From Cryomorpha sp963741985 (GTDB lineage Bacteria; Bacteroidota; Bacteroidia; Flavobacteriales_D; Cryomorphaceae), in the NCBI GenBank assembly GCA_963741985.1, contig CAVUKD010000001.1, positions 496,001-560,000 of the forward strand: a stretch of DNA of 64,000 nucleotides, read 5' to 3'. The notes under the pieces are model-generated. The model ran no database searches, was not told the origin of the DNA, and was given only the letters and a program-made list of their open reading frames with translations. Below are positions 15,504-24,520 of this stretch, piece by piece; position 1 is the first letter of the stretch; the number at the start of each line of letters is the position of its first letter. The position numbers were made by a program, and so were the translations under genes.

Positions 15504-15815
15504 TTAGCGTTGGCTTTTTCTTCTATTCATAAATAAGCTGGCAATAAGTCCAATTCCGACAATCACATCTACAATATTCCAAATCTCCCTTCCAAGTGCG
15601 ATTTTGAAAAACGGTTGAAAGAGTAGAGCAAACCCACCGTAGATAATCATTTCGATATTCTTTCTCTCTTCGTTTGCTTTATAAGCTAAAATTCCAAATC
15701 CGATTAAAGCCACAAAACGAACAAACTGATAAAACCCGTATGGCATATCCAACAAACAAAGAAAGAAAAGAAGTGCAAGAACTAACTTAATTATCGCCTT
15801 TAAATTCAATTTCAT
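15504..15815 (-). CDS. DUF6804-type small membrane protein
   Basis: 103 residues from MKLNLKAIIKLVLALL; the frame extends 13 codons further upstream but the family starts here. Four hydrophobic segments are visible: IIKLVLALLFFLCLL, FYQFVRFVALIGFGILAY, IEMIIYGGFALLFQPFF, and IWNIVDVIVGIGLIASLF. The motif LLDMPYGFYQFVRF and the segment ALLFQPFFKIALGREIWNIV are diagnostic of this uncharacterised family. It overlaps the end of the TerB-like gene by 29 bp and is the last gene of the Hsp70 operon, perhaps an accessory gene recruited to the cassette. Confidence 0.75.
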   Translation of the reverse strand: MKLNLKAIIKLVLALLFFLCLLDMPYGFYQFVRFVALIGFGILAYKANEERKNIEMIIYGGFALLFQPFFKIALGREIWNIVDVIVGIGLIASLFMNRRKSQR

Positions 15816-16254
15816 CTGTAAATTCTTGGTACGAACCATAATTCTGAAAGTCAATCAAGTACTTCATCTGTTTTGGAAATTGTGTGATAATAGTTTCATC
15901 AGAGATGGTAAGCTTTGACTTTACCATTTGAAGAAACTTTACTTCACTATCTTCAATTTTATTATCTGATTCAATTGTTCGAATTAAAACTTCAATCAAT
16001 ACAAGTTCTTGTTTTTCTTTAAGATTTAGTTGACTTAATTCGTTCAAGTATTCGTTGATGGCGTTTTTTCCGTGCTCCTTTATATAACTCAAACTTTTTT
16101 TAAAAGGTTCATCTATATCAAACCCCATAAAGTAAATTTCATTATTGACCATATTCTTGATTTCTGTAATTTCAGATTCATCAATTGAACCATCACAAGC
16201 CATTACAGAAATTGCAGATCTTAATAAGAAATTTTGAAATGCTTCTGTCTTCAT
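15787..16254 (-). CDS. TerB-like protein of the Hsp70 operon
   Basis: 155 residues. Two acidic helix motifs of the TerB family appear: FLLRSAISVMACDGSIDESE (about 9-28) and VLIRTIESDNKIEDSEVKFL (about 84-103), with the D-G/N-x-I-x-x-(S/E)-E pattern. The region after them (DETIITQFPKQMKYLIDFQN) is an extension of unknown role. It starts within the stop of the Hsp70 gene (ATGA overlap), implying translational coupling and probably a physical partnership. It is unrelated in detail to the TerB at 6216-6614. A metal-dependent, stress-related role is inferred. Confidence 0.75.
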   Translation of the reverse strand: MKTEAFQNFLLRSAISVMACDGSIDESEITEIKNMVNNEIYFMGFDIDEPFKKSLSYIKEHGKNAINEYLNELSQLNLKEKQELVLIEVLIRTIESDNKIEDSEVKFLQMVKSKLTISDETIITQFPKQMKYLIDFQNYGSYQEFTDEIEFKGDN

Positions 16255-18743
16255 AATCCAAAGCCGATTTTAGTTGTGATATCTTCTTTGGAACTTTTCG
16301 GTAATAAATCAAGTAGTCCATAATTTATCTCTTTTAGTCTATCCCAATTTTGACTTTCAACAGCAAAGTTACCAGCATCTATAAGGCTTTTGGCTTGCGC
16401 TTGATCATTCATTTTAGGTTGCTCTTGTACCAGCCATCGAAAAACTCCTTTCAAATAATCCGGTGTTCTCCATCTAATTTGCCCAATAATACCGTGAAAT
16501 TCATCTGATTTCTCTTGAATTTTTAACGGGCTTTTAGTCGCCATAAATGCACCTTCTTGAGAAACTATATCGTTAAATGTTTTTCGCTCGTGGTCATTTC
16601 CTGAATCTTCAATTAGCTGTTCGCATTCTTCTTTTGTTTCGTAATAATGGTCAGTTGCTTTTTGAAGACGTTTATTTTTTGTTGCACTATCTATTTTTTG
16701 TGCAATCTTTCTCTTTATGTCTTCTAATTGGTAACGCTTATCAGTAACATCATCATCAGTAAGTTTGTCAGCTTCATCTGCAACGGATTCCATTTCTTTT
16801 TTAACTTTAGAAAGTGCACTTGCAGTTTCGTAATCTTCTTTTTCAGTCGCTAAATCTATTTCTTCATCAAGTTTTGAAGATAGGTCTGTTACTTGACCTT
16901 TTAGAAGAGTAATGTTTGTATCTCTTTCTTTTGGATTAAATACGTTTTTAAATTCTTGGTCAGACATATTTAAGTAACCTGATACAGTAACGTCTCTACT
17001 TTCAGAAATCATAATTGTAATTTCAAGGTCAGAACCTTTAGCAATATCTCTTGAAACTTGTTTGCCCGAAATTTCTATGACACCAATAAGTTTGTTGGCT
17101 TCGGGTAATGATGTTTGTGGACCTTCATAAACATTTATCCAAAGTCTGTCAGATTCATTGCCTTTTAAAATCGGTTTGTTAATTGGAAAAGTTAAAGTCC
17201 TTTTTGTAGGAAGCACAGAATTACGTTCAAAAATCAAGGCTAATCGGGTTTGTCCTGGATTATCGTAATCGTCAACTTCTAAACAAATATCTTCTGGAAG
17301 CGGTTGTCCACTAATTCCAAATCCGCTATTAATTCCAATTGGCTCAATATCGGTTTCAATAACATTATTTTGACTATCGAAAACAGTTAAAGTGAAGAAA
17401 TTATAGGTGTTTTCTACTAATGGTAAATCTTCATTAATTCTTTCGGACAGTTCTTTTAACCCGGAATCAAAACCACCATCTTGACGCACTATTTTATAAA
17501 AAAGTCCATCAGTATTTCCTTTTATTCTCGCTGCAAAAAGTTCGTCCGTTTCCTTTGATGCTTTATTGTAACTTGCTTTGATAGAAATTGCGGATTGTTT
17601 TTTCTCCGATTTGTCTTTTGTAACTTCCTTTTGTTTTGTTGCGGCATAATATGCAGCACCTATAGCAACAGCTGTCGTTGGGTCGATTTCACAGTTTGCA
17701 GGTATTTGTAAAACTTCTTCAACATGTTGTCTTACAAAAGGTATAAATGTAGAACCACCAACCATTAAATTAAATTGAACATCATTTGATGTCAATGAAT
17801 TTCTTGTCAATATGGTTTTAATCATTTCAATTGTTCCGTCAATTGAATCTTTAATTAAGTCATTGAATTCTGATTTGGTAATCGTAATTTCCATATCAAT
17901 TTCATTGCCTTCTTCATCCTCCATTCTTTCCACGATAATCTCTGCTGATGAAACTGCTGATAATCTAATTTTAGCTTCTTCTGCTTGATTTAAAAGAGAG
18001 TAATATTTTGCATTGTATTTTCCTGTTGCACTTTTCATCTGATTTTCTAAATCTTCAAAAGTGTATTGCTCGGAAATTTTAGGAATGATTAATTTTTCTA
18101 CAATCAATCGGTCAAAATCCGAACCGCCTAAAAAATTATCTCCTTCGTGGTCAACAACCTTCATTTCGCCATCTTTGATTCTTACCAAAGCAACATCAAA
18201 AGTTCCACCGCCTAAATCGTAAACAAGCCAATTACCATCAGTAAGTTCTTTTGACTTTTTCATATTGGCATATGCCAAACTTGCTGCAATCGGTTCTTGT
18301 AATAAAACGACTTGTTTGAAACCTGCTTGTTTACCTGCTTCCTTGGTTGCGTTTGATTGGATTGAGTCAAATGAAGCTGGAATTGTAATTACTACAGATT
18401 CCAAAGTATCGCCTGTATTTACAAATGTTTTTAACTCTTTCAAAACTTGTGCAGAAAGGTCAACAGGGGTTTTGGATTCGTTTATTGATTTAATTTGAAA
18501 ACTTTCAGAAGTTCCCATTTTACGTTTGAATAGACCAACAACATTTTTTGGGTCTCTCTCCAAATATTCTTTGGCTTTGTTGCCAACAACAATTCTGCCT
18601 TTTTTATAATAAACGACTGATGGCAAAGTTGAACGTCCATAGTCTAAAGGATTGTTGAAAACGATTACGACTCCTTTTACAAATTTTGCAATAGCGGAAT
18701 TGGTAGTTCCTAAATCTATTCCAAAGTTGATTGTGTTTTCCAT
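16251..18743 (-). CDS. Divergent Hsp70 (DnaK-like) ATPase
   Basis: 830 residues against about 635 for DnaK. The N-terminal ATPase is complete: GIDLGTTNSAIAKF at residue 8, the FKRKMG lysine region (about 72), VITIPASFDSIQSNATKEAG (118-), LLQEPIAASLAYA, YDLGGGTFDVAL (175-), LGGSDFDRLIVEKL, and MVGGSTFIPFVRQHVEEVLQ near 340. Beyond about 385 the sequence departs from DnaK: there is no standard EEVD-type tail; instead come a long beta-rich segment (GFGISGQPLPEDICLEVDDY, IGVIEISGKQVSRDIAKGSD) and a C-terminal helical region (about 600-830) with coiled-coil character. It is thus a specialised Hsp70, not the housekeeping DnaK. It is co-transcribed with GrpE-like, J-like and TerB-like genes. Confidence 0.9.
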   Translation of the reverse strand: MENTINFGIDLGTTNSAIAKFVKGVVIVFNNPLDYGRSTLPSVVYYKKGRIVVGNKAKEYLERDPKNVVGLFKRKMGTSESFQIKSINESKTPVDLSAQVLKELKTFVNTGDTLESVVITIPASFDSIQSNATKEAGKQAGFKQVVLLQEPIAASLAYANMKKSKELTDGNWLVYDLGGGTFDVALVRIKDGEMKVVDHEGDNFLGGSDFDRLIVEKLIIPKISEQYTFEDLENQMKSATGKYNAKYYSLLNQAEEAKIRLSAVSSAEIIVERMEDEEGNEIDMEITITKSEFNDLIKDSIDGTIEMIKTILTRNSLTSNDVQFNLMVGGSTFIPFVRQHVEEVLQIPANCEIDPTTAVAIGAAYYAATKQKEVTKDKSEKKQSAISIKASYNKASKETDELFAARIKGNTDGLFYKIVRQDGGFDSGLKELSERINEDLPLVENTYNFFTLTVFDSQNNVIETDIEPIGINSGFGISGQPLPEDICLEVDDYDNPGQTRLALIFERNSVLPTKRTLTFPINKPILKGNESDRLWINVYEGPQTSLPEANKLIGVIEISGKQVSRDIAKGSDLEITIMISESRDVTVSGYLNMSDQEFKNVFNPKERDTNITLLKGQVTDLSSKLDEEIDLATEKEDYETASALSKVKKEMESVADEADKLTDDDVTDKRYQLEDIKRKIAQKIDSATKNKRLQKATDHYYETKEECEQLIEDSGNDHERKTFNDIVSQEGAFMATKSPLKIQEKSDEFHGIIGQIRWRTPDYLKGVFRWLVQEQPKMNDQAQAKSLIDAGNFAVESQNWDRLKEINYGLLDLLPKSSKEDITTKIGFGL

Positions 18744-18753
18744 TATTTATGAT

Positions 18754-19119
18754 TTAAATTTTTGATTCAACAACAACTACGCCTTTTCTGGCGATAAAAG
18801 TACTTCCACCACTTTTATATCGAATGATTGGTTTGATTACTTCTTTGATAACTAAATTTTCACTTGAGTTCCCTGCTATACTTGCTTCTAAATCTAAACG
18901 AGTTTCATTGTAAGGTTCGCCAATCGGGTCGTGATAAGTGAAACCTGTATCTAAACTTGTAGAGTTGGATAATAAATTCTCAAATATATCCTTCATTTTA
19001 TTCAGATTCCTTGAAATACTGTTAGATTCCTGAATATTTGCAAGTTTCCTTTCAACTTCAAAAAGTTGGTCTAATAACTCAAAATATGGTTTGTACTGTT
19101 TAAATGTTTGCTCTATCAT
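18754..19119 (-). CDS. GrpE-like nucleotide-exchange protein
   Basis: 121 residues: an N-terminal helical segment (YKPYFELLDQLFEVERKLAN, MKDIFENLLSNS) followed by a small beta domain with GFTYHDPIGEPYNETRLDLE and ARKGVVVVESKI. A helix followed by a compact beta domain with a Y-x-P-x-G-E-x-Y-N core is how GrpE is built, but the similarity is weak and the family name is inferred mostly from the Hsp70 immediately downstream (11 bp). The gene starts 2 bp after the J-like gene ends. An alternative is a dedicated adaptor of unknown fold. Confidence 0.5.
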   Translation of the reverse strand: MIEQTFKQYKPYFELLDQLFEVERKLANIQESNSISRNLNKMKDIFENLLSNSTSLDTGFTYHDPIGEPYNETRLDLEASIAGNSSENLVIKEVIKPIIRYKSGGSTFIARKGVVVVESKI

Positions 19120-19121
19120 AT

Positions 19122-20729
19122 CTATAATAAATGTGGTTTTGGTTTAGAAAACGTCCATCCACTTTCTATCTTCTCTCTCAATAATGGATGCTGCTTTAAT
19201 ATTCTATTGTTTAATTTTTTCACGGGTGGATCAGGGACTTTTTCGGTCTTTTTTTCAACCCATACCCCTGCTACTAATCCCACTATTCCAATTAAGAATC
19301 CAGCGGGGCCTTTAAAAATTATCACTCCCAAAATAACACCGAGAGCAAGTCCGGTTAGTGCAAAAATGTAGATTCTATCACTTTTTGAATGAACCTTTTT
19401 ACAACTTTCACAACGTGGTATTATAAGAGGAAGATACGAATATTCAACTCTCTGCTGAAATATATTTCGTTCCTTAACCTTATAGATTGTTTTATGGAAT
19501 CCGCAGTTTTTGTCAGGCATATTCGTTTCACAAAAAAAACAAGTAAAAATTTGCTTGTATTTTTGCTCTAATTCCAGAAGCTCTATTTTATCCTGTTCAA
19601 GTTTTAATTTATCCTCTTCTTTGAGTTTAAGTTTTAGTGCAAATTCAATTAAAAATAACGCAGATTTTATGTCTTCTTGCTCATTCCAACAAGCAATTGA
19701 AATACTCCGAATAGAGAGGGCTATTTGTGTTCTTATATCATCAGCAAATGATGGTAAATTATTTAGTTCACCCATATCAAAAGCTGATTTCACCGTAGCA
19801 ACTGCTTCGCCAGCCTTTAAAGTTTTAATTTTGACGAGCTCTATCTTTTCCTGAATCGAAATTAGAACCTTTGCCCATTTTTTTAAGAGTGGTGCATTTC
19901 TCTCCTTCTCAATTCGATTTACATGTTCAACCCTGAATTCCTCATAATTATCTTCAAAAATGGGTTTTGAAACATTTGAAAGATTCAATTCGAGCAAATG
20001 CTCTAAAAGTGCCACAGGAACCGAGGTAGAGTCAAATTCATTCCAAGTACTCAAAACCAGATAATTTATGGATGTTGCGATTTTGTTTATTTGGCTTTGA
20101 AAATAAACTGGTAGCTCGTTGAGAAATCCAGACGGGAATCTCACTTTAATGACTTTGATTACACTATCAATATTTTCGGTTGTATAATCTGATATTTCTT
20201 CTTTTATTTTGACTGTAAGTTTGTCGGTTTCTGCAATCCGTTGTTGAATTTCATTGCTCAAACTTTTGTAGGCTTTGCTCATATCACTTTGAGAAATGAG
20301 ATATTCTGCTCTAAGTGCTGTTGAGAACAGCTCTAATTCATTATTTTGAAATGACTTCAATAATAAATGATCAATTTTTGCTGAAAAATAAGGACTGATG
20401 AAATCTACAAATTCTGGTAGTTTGTAGATGCTTTCCTGTTTTAGATTATTAAGAAGTTCATTACTTCCGTTTGCCAAAAAGCTGTTAAGCTCAAAGTTGG
20501 TCGATAAGTGCGAATAAAACTCTATTTTATTTTTATCTTCTAATTCATCTATAGCCCGTTCGCAATCAGATTTCGTTAATTTCTGTCCATAGTAGTTGTA
20601 AAGTCCGTTGTCGGACAAATCTATGTCGGCAAATAATCGTCGCTTGGACTTTCTAATAATGCTTGAATCAATTTCATTGACTTCTTTACCTTTTAAGTCA
20701 AGAATCTCAATAGGATTAATGTAAATCAT
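19122..20729 (-). CDS. J-like, zinc-ribbon membrane protein of the Hsp70 operon
   Basis: 535 residues. The first about 85 (NPIEILDLKGKEVNEIDSSI, RRLFADIDLSDNGLYNYYGQ, KLTKSDCERAIDELEDKNKI) are a helical module reminiscent of a J domain but lacking HPD. A long helical stretch follows to about 400. Then two CxxC pairs (FTCFFCETNMPD and PRCESCKKVH, with CGFH between) form a zinc ribbon, followed by two membrane segments (IYIFALTGLALGVILGVIIF and FLIGIVGLVAGVWV) and a short cytosolic tail. It would tether the Hsp70 complex to the inner membrane and recruit clients. No known family is recognised. Confidence 0.6.
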   Translation of the reverse strand: MIYINPIEILDLKGKEVNEIDSSIIRKSKRRLFADIDLSDNGLYNYYGQKLTKSDCERAIDELEDKNKIEFYSHLSTNFELNSFLANGSNELLNNLKQESIYKLPEFVDFISPYFSAKIDHLLLKSFQNNELELFSTALRAEYLISQSDMSKAYKSLSNEIQQRIAETDKLTVKIKEEISDYTTENIDSVIKVIKVRFPSGFLNELPVYFQSQINKIATSINYLVLSTWNEFDSTSVPVALLEHLLELNLSNVSKPIFEDNYEEFRVEHVNRIEKERNAPLLKKWAKVLISIQEKIELVKIKTLKAGEAVATVKSAFDMGELNNLPSFADDIRTQIALSIRSISIACWNEQEDIKSALFLIEFALKLKLKEEDKLKLEQDKIELLELEQKYKQIFTCFFCETNMPDKNCGFHKTIYKVKERNIFQQRVEYSYLPLIIPRCESCKKVHSKSDRIYIFALTGLALGVILGVIIFKGPAGFLIGIVGLVAGVWVEKKTEKVPDPPVKKLNNRILKQHPLLREKIESGWTFSKPKPHLL

Positions 20730-20743
20730 TTAGTCAATAATAT

Positions 20744-21001
20744 TTATTTATCTGCTGCAAACGATGATTCGAACAAATCTTCAACATCCCTTAATAATGA
20801 CTGGTCGAATTGATTGTTGGTTTGAATATTTGCTCTGTTTCCTATAAGTGAATATCTGTAAGCATTTTTAATTTCAAGACCTGAGTCTGACAAATATTCC
20901 TTATGTTTTTCCTTTAGGTCGGTAATTCCTTGATTGAAGCTTTTGATAGCCTTATTGAGCTTCTCGCTTCTGAGGGAATCGAGTGGACTTTCTTTTTTCA
21001 T
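20744..21001 (-). CDS. 85-aa protein leading the Hsp70 operon
   Basis: A highly charged, probably helical protein (MKKESPLDSLRSEKLNKAIK, FNQGITDLKEKHKEYLSDSG) with a middle SLIGNRANIQTNNQFDQSLL. It ends 14 bp before the J-like gene and shares its direction, so it is probably the first gene of the operon and may be a small regulator or adaptor. No family is recognised. Confidence 0.55.
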   Translation of the reverse strand: MKKESPLDSLRSEKLNKAIKSFNQGITDLKEKHKEYLSDSGLEIKNAYRYSLIGNRANIQTNNQFDQSLLRDVEDLFESSFAADK

Positions 21002-21974
21002 TATGTTAATTTTTTTTGTTCAGTTCAATTTCATTCTGAGCGTTGACAAAAAACAGCTCTTTTGGTTTTTTCAGCGTTGGCTTGTGTGTCTGCAAAAACC
21101 AAATGTGCTGTTTGTGCGGCTGGCTTTTTAATTGGGCATAACAATTCAATAAACGCCACAGTGGCGCTTTACCCCCCAAATATCACAAATAAGCGCACCT
21201 TTTTTACGGACAGTGGCGTTTATTTCGCCTATGGCACAATTGTCCTTCTGCTTAAATCGCTTCACAAAGTACGCAATTCGTTCAAAAAAGGAAATCCGCT
21301 GCACTGCATGTGTCATGCTGCGAAAGCCTCCTTTCAAACGTATCCATCAAGATTTAAAAGACGCTGTAAAATGGTATGAGCAATGATTCCTCACTACACG
21401 CTATTCACAGAAGCCTTGCTATGCAAAATTGCATGGATGGCACTTTTATACTTACCGGGATAATTCCGCTTAAGGACGAATGTTTGTTAGGCCGTTTTCA
21501 AATATATTTATTAGGGCTATCCATTTAAGTCGCGAAATTTTCAAATTTGCCTAAATCCCCATGGGTGCCGTAGCTCCGCGTCGCGCGAGGGACTTTTGTT
21601 TTCCGGCATCTTGCCGAAGCTCATGCCGCATACGTTTGAAATATTCCAATAGGACTTCAGAACGAAAAATTATTCATTATATACTGGGATTGGGTAGTAT
21701 TTGCTCGGGATGTCACGCGAAAAAAGTGACTGGTTTTTTGTGCTTTTAAGATAAAATCGATTTCCTATATCTAAGTAGATTACCCTAAGATTTATTACAT
21801 CCAGTGTTATCCTTCCATAAGTCTCAGGCTGCAAGATGTTTTGGTGCTCTAGGAAAAGAGTTGAATCATTTGGCGCGGTGGATCTCTCCTTTTGAGCGCA
21901 GTGAATCGTTATGGAAGGGGACGGGGGCGATTGTCGGGCGTCAGGCTGGCCTAAAGGCCATCACATAAACGGCA
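21002..21974. other. Gene-free stretch with long palindrome and GTTAGGC box
   Basis: No credible gene. At 21134-21245 a long imperfect palindrome pairs AATAAACGCCAC(A)GT with ACAGTGGCGTTTATT, begins with GGGCATAACAATTC and ends GCACAATTGTCC. At 21486-21492 is GTTAGGC, a textbook integron R' core box. Upstream, AGCGTTG and TTGGCTTGTGTG motifs repeat as in 15421-15520. This is probably the outer end of the cassette array. The region 21560-21950 shows nothing I can interpret. Confidence 0.4.
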
Positions 21975-22952
21975 TCACTTCCCCTTTGCCGCTTTCTTCT
22001 CCGCCTTTTCTTTTTTCTTAAAGAACCCTCGTAGCAAAAAATTGTGCTGAACGGCTTCGAGGTCTTCATCCAGCTTTTCTGAACTGCTTTTCAAATTCTT
22101 AACCGTCTCTTTCAAATTGGTACCTGTTTGCTCATCGTGGAGTAGAACTCCCAATGTGGTATTCGGATTTCTCTCTGCAGCTTGTAAGCTCCCCATCATG
22201 GCGTTGGCACTATCGGCCAAAAGTCTCAGCTGCAATGCCGATGCCTTCAGAGAAGCGAATACCACGGTATCGTTTACCAATTCATTTGCGAGGGTGCCTT
22301 GGGTATTCAATCCTTTACTGAAGGTATTTAGCGCGCTTATCAATTTTGACGCGCCATCGGATGTGTTGCGCAGCGATGCCGTGGCTGCCGCCAAATTATC
22401 ATACACTTTGTCATCGCTCACGAGTTTGCCAAGGGTTCCTTTTCCCGCAAGGATATTAGCGCTCAAAGTCTTCACTGCATCCGTAATGGACAACAGATTC
22501 ACGTTATTTTCCTGGAGGGTGTTAATCATATCATCTTGCGAAAATGTTTTCTCTACATAGAGCGTATCTCCCGATTCTACTTGTGCTACTTTGTTTGTGC
22601 CGCCGTATATTACGAGTATCCTGTTGCCTATCAACCCATCGCTGCCTATCTTGATTTTGGCATTTTTACGAATATATTCTTGCGCCTTCACATCCAGTTT
22701 TACACGTACCTCAACTTGCGACTGTTCGTAAAATTGGATTTCGCCTACGGTTCCAATCTTCACACCCGAGAACCAAACATTATTACCCGATTGCAATCCA
22801 CTCACATCATCAAAGAAGGCGACTACTTCCATTTTCTTTTTGAAAGTTCCGTGGAGGTTTCCAATCATCAGGATTCCGCCCACCAGAAAAATGATTCCGA
22901 GGAGGATAAAAATGCCTACCCATACTGGGCGTTTATTAGATGGTTCTTTCAT
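21975..22952 (-). CDS. mlaD: MlaD-type phospholipid transport substrate-binding protein
   Basis: 325 residues. An N-terminal membrane anchor (PVWVGIFILLGIIFLVGGIL) is followed by an MCE domain (about 38-115: VVAFFDDVSGLQSGNNVWFS, GVKIGTVGEIQFYEQSQVEV, IGSDGLIGNRILVIYGG). The rest is helical. MlaD hexamers form the periplasmic shuttle of lipid between the ABC transporter and outer membrane. Its start overlaps the stop of the ATPase gene (ATGA). The C-terminus is lysine-rich (FFKKKEKAEKKAAKGK). No mlaC or mlaA is adjacent; their Bacteroidota counterparts are often elsewhere. Confidence 0.9.
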   Translation of the reverse strand: MKEPSNKRPVWVGIFILLGIIFLVGGILMIGNLHGTFKKKMEVVAFFDDVSGLQSGNNVWFSGVKIGTVGEIQFYEQSQVEVRVKLDVKAQEYIRKNAKIKIGSDGLIGNRILVIYGGTNKVAQVESGDTLYVEKTFSQDDMINTLQENNVNLLSITDAVKTLSANILAGKGTLGKLVSDDKVYDNLAAATASLRNTSDGASKLISALNTFSKGLNTQGTLANELVNDTVVFASLKASALQLRLLADSANAMMGSLQAAERNPNTTLGVLLHDEQTGTNLKETVKNLKSSSEKLDEDLEAVQHNFLLRGFFKKKEKAEKKAAKGK

Positions 22953-23725
22953 GGCGTTTGTGTAAAATTATAATCGTAAAAACTCTGTATTTGCGGGTCA
23001 TCGATTTGGAAGACTTCTTCGAATGATCCGGTTTTCCGAAATACTCCGTCTAACAAGATTGCTATCCGATCGGATGTTTCCTTGGCACAGGTGAGGTCAT
23101 GCGTAATAATTATTGCACTGGTATTGTATCGCTGTTGCACTTCCACTATAAGTTCATTAATCTCCGTGCAGGTGGCCGGGTCGAGTCCTGAAGTGGGTTC
23201 ATCATAGAGCATGATTTCCGGCTTGAGAATCAGGGTGCGAGCTATTCCAATCCTTTTCCGCTGCCCACCGGAAAGATCGGCCGGCATTGTCGCTATTTTA
23301 TCGCGCAACCCTACCGCCTCCAAGGCTTCATCTACCGCGTGGTCGATCTCTTTTTTAGTGAGGTTCTTTGAGTTCATTTTTAGCGGAAACGCAAGATTAT
23401 TATACACATTCTTACTGTCGTAAAGTGCACTATGCTGAAATGAAAAACCAATGCGTAGCCGAAGGGCGTTGAGTTCCTTTTCGCTGATTTGATTGATGTT
23501 CTTTCCCAATACGATTACCTCACCGGCATCGGGCTTGAGCAGTCCCACAATGATTTTTATCAAAACAGACTTACCCGTACCCGACTTGCCCAGCACCGCA
23601 ATATTTTCGCCTTTGTGAAGCGTAAAGTCCACCCCTTTCAAAACCTCCAACTCGCCAAAGGACTTGTAGAGGCCTTTTATGGAAATGACCGCTTCTTGCG
23701 TAATCGTATGTTCGGGCTCTTTCAT
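22949..23725 (-). CDS. mlaF: MlaF-type ABC transporter ATPase
   Basis: 258 residues. Walker A AVLGKSGTGKSVLIKIIVGL (about 43-62), Q-loop SFQHSALYDS, signature LSGGQRKRIGIARTL, Walker B PEIMLYDEPTSGLD, switch IIITHD. The full motif set and the MCE neighbour identify it as the ATPase that drives lipid movement by MlaE. It starts just after the end of mlaE with 3 bp between them. A typical cytoplasmic ABC subunit, unmodified. Confidence 0.95.
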   Translation of the reverse strand: MKEPEHTITQEAVISIKGLYKSFGELEVLKGVDFTLHKGENIAVLGKSGTGKSVLIKIIVGLLKPDAGEVIVLGKNINQISEKELNALRLRIGFSFQHSALYDSKNVYNNLAFPLKMNSKNLTKKEIDHAVDEALEAVGLRDKIATMPADLSGGQRKRIGIARTLILKPEIMLYDEPTSGLDPATCTEINELIVEVQQRYNTSAIIITHDLTCAKETSDRIAILLDGVFRKTGSFEEVFQIDDPQIQSFYDYNFTQTP

Positions 23726-23728
23726 GGT

Positions 23729-24520
23729 TTAGTAAAGTCTGATCCAGTTGGATATTTGAACGATGACTACTTCTTCGAGAAAAATCAAAAACATGGCAAG
23801 CACCACCGATTGATTGGCAGCGCGTCCCACTCCTCTGGTACCATTTACAGCGTTGAATCCCTTATAGCAACCCACGATGCCGATGGTAAAACCATAAGCA
23901 ACAGATTTGGTGATGGAAGTAAAGAGATCAAGAAATGAGACCGATGAAAAAGCTTGTGTGTAGAAACTGATAATACCGGTAGCCTCTTCGCCGTGCACAT
24001 TCACATAAGACCCCAAAAGCCCTACAAAAATACAGTAGAAGGATAAAATGGGAATGGTGATGGTCGTAGCCAAAACACGGGTTACCACCAGATATTTGAA
24101 CGGATTGATGGCGCTTACTTCCATGGCTTCGATTTGCTCGGTGACTTTCATGGAGCTCAGTTCGGCACCTATGCTCGACCCCACTTTTCCGGCGCTTATA
24201 AGCGCCGTAACCAGTGGCCCCAAAGCTTTGACAACAGCAATACCGATCAGTGAAGGCAGCCACGAAGTTGCACCAAAATCTTCCAAAGAAGGCCGCGACT
24301 GTTTGGTGAAAACCACGCCGATAATAAAACCGGTAACGGTGATGAGCGGCAGCGACTTCAGGCCGATCTCGAAAGACTGATTTACGACTTCCCGAAAATG
24401 AAAAGGCCGCCGAAATAATTCCTTAAAAAAACGCGCGATAAAAACATATGCTTTATACACGTGGGCAAAAAATCGATCCAGCCCTTTTGATAATACATAT
24501 GATTTTGAATTCCGTTTCAT
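23729..24520 (-). CDS. mlaE: MlaE-type lipid transporter permease
   Basis: 263 residues with five or six membrane segments. Characteristic MlaE core: LGPLVTALISAGKVGSSIGA, ELSSMKVTEQIEAMEVSAIN PFKYLV in two blocks, and GIVGCYKGFNAVNGTRGVGR AANQSVV. First gene of the mlaEFD operon; the three genes overlap or abut. The complex sits in the inner membrane and maintains lipid asymmetry of the outer membrane. Confidence 0.94.
   Translation of the reverse strand: MKRNSKSYVLSKGLDRFFAHVYKAYVFIARFFKELFRRPFHFREVVNQSFEIGLKSLPLITVTGFIIGVVFTKQSRPSLEDFGATSWLPSLIGIAVVKALGPLVTALISAGKVGSSIGAELSSMKVTEQIEAMEVSAINPFKYLVVTRVLATTITIPILSFYCIFVGLLGSYVNVHGEEATGIISFYTQAFSSVSFLDLFTSITKSVAYGFTIGIVGCYKGFNAVNGTRGVGRAANQSVVLAMFLIFLEEVVIVQISNWIRLY

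Noticed and set aside
23489..23938. Plus-strand frame opposite mlaF/mlaE
   Set aside because: Antisense shadow of two clearly identified ABC transporter genes.
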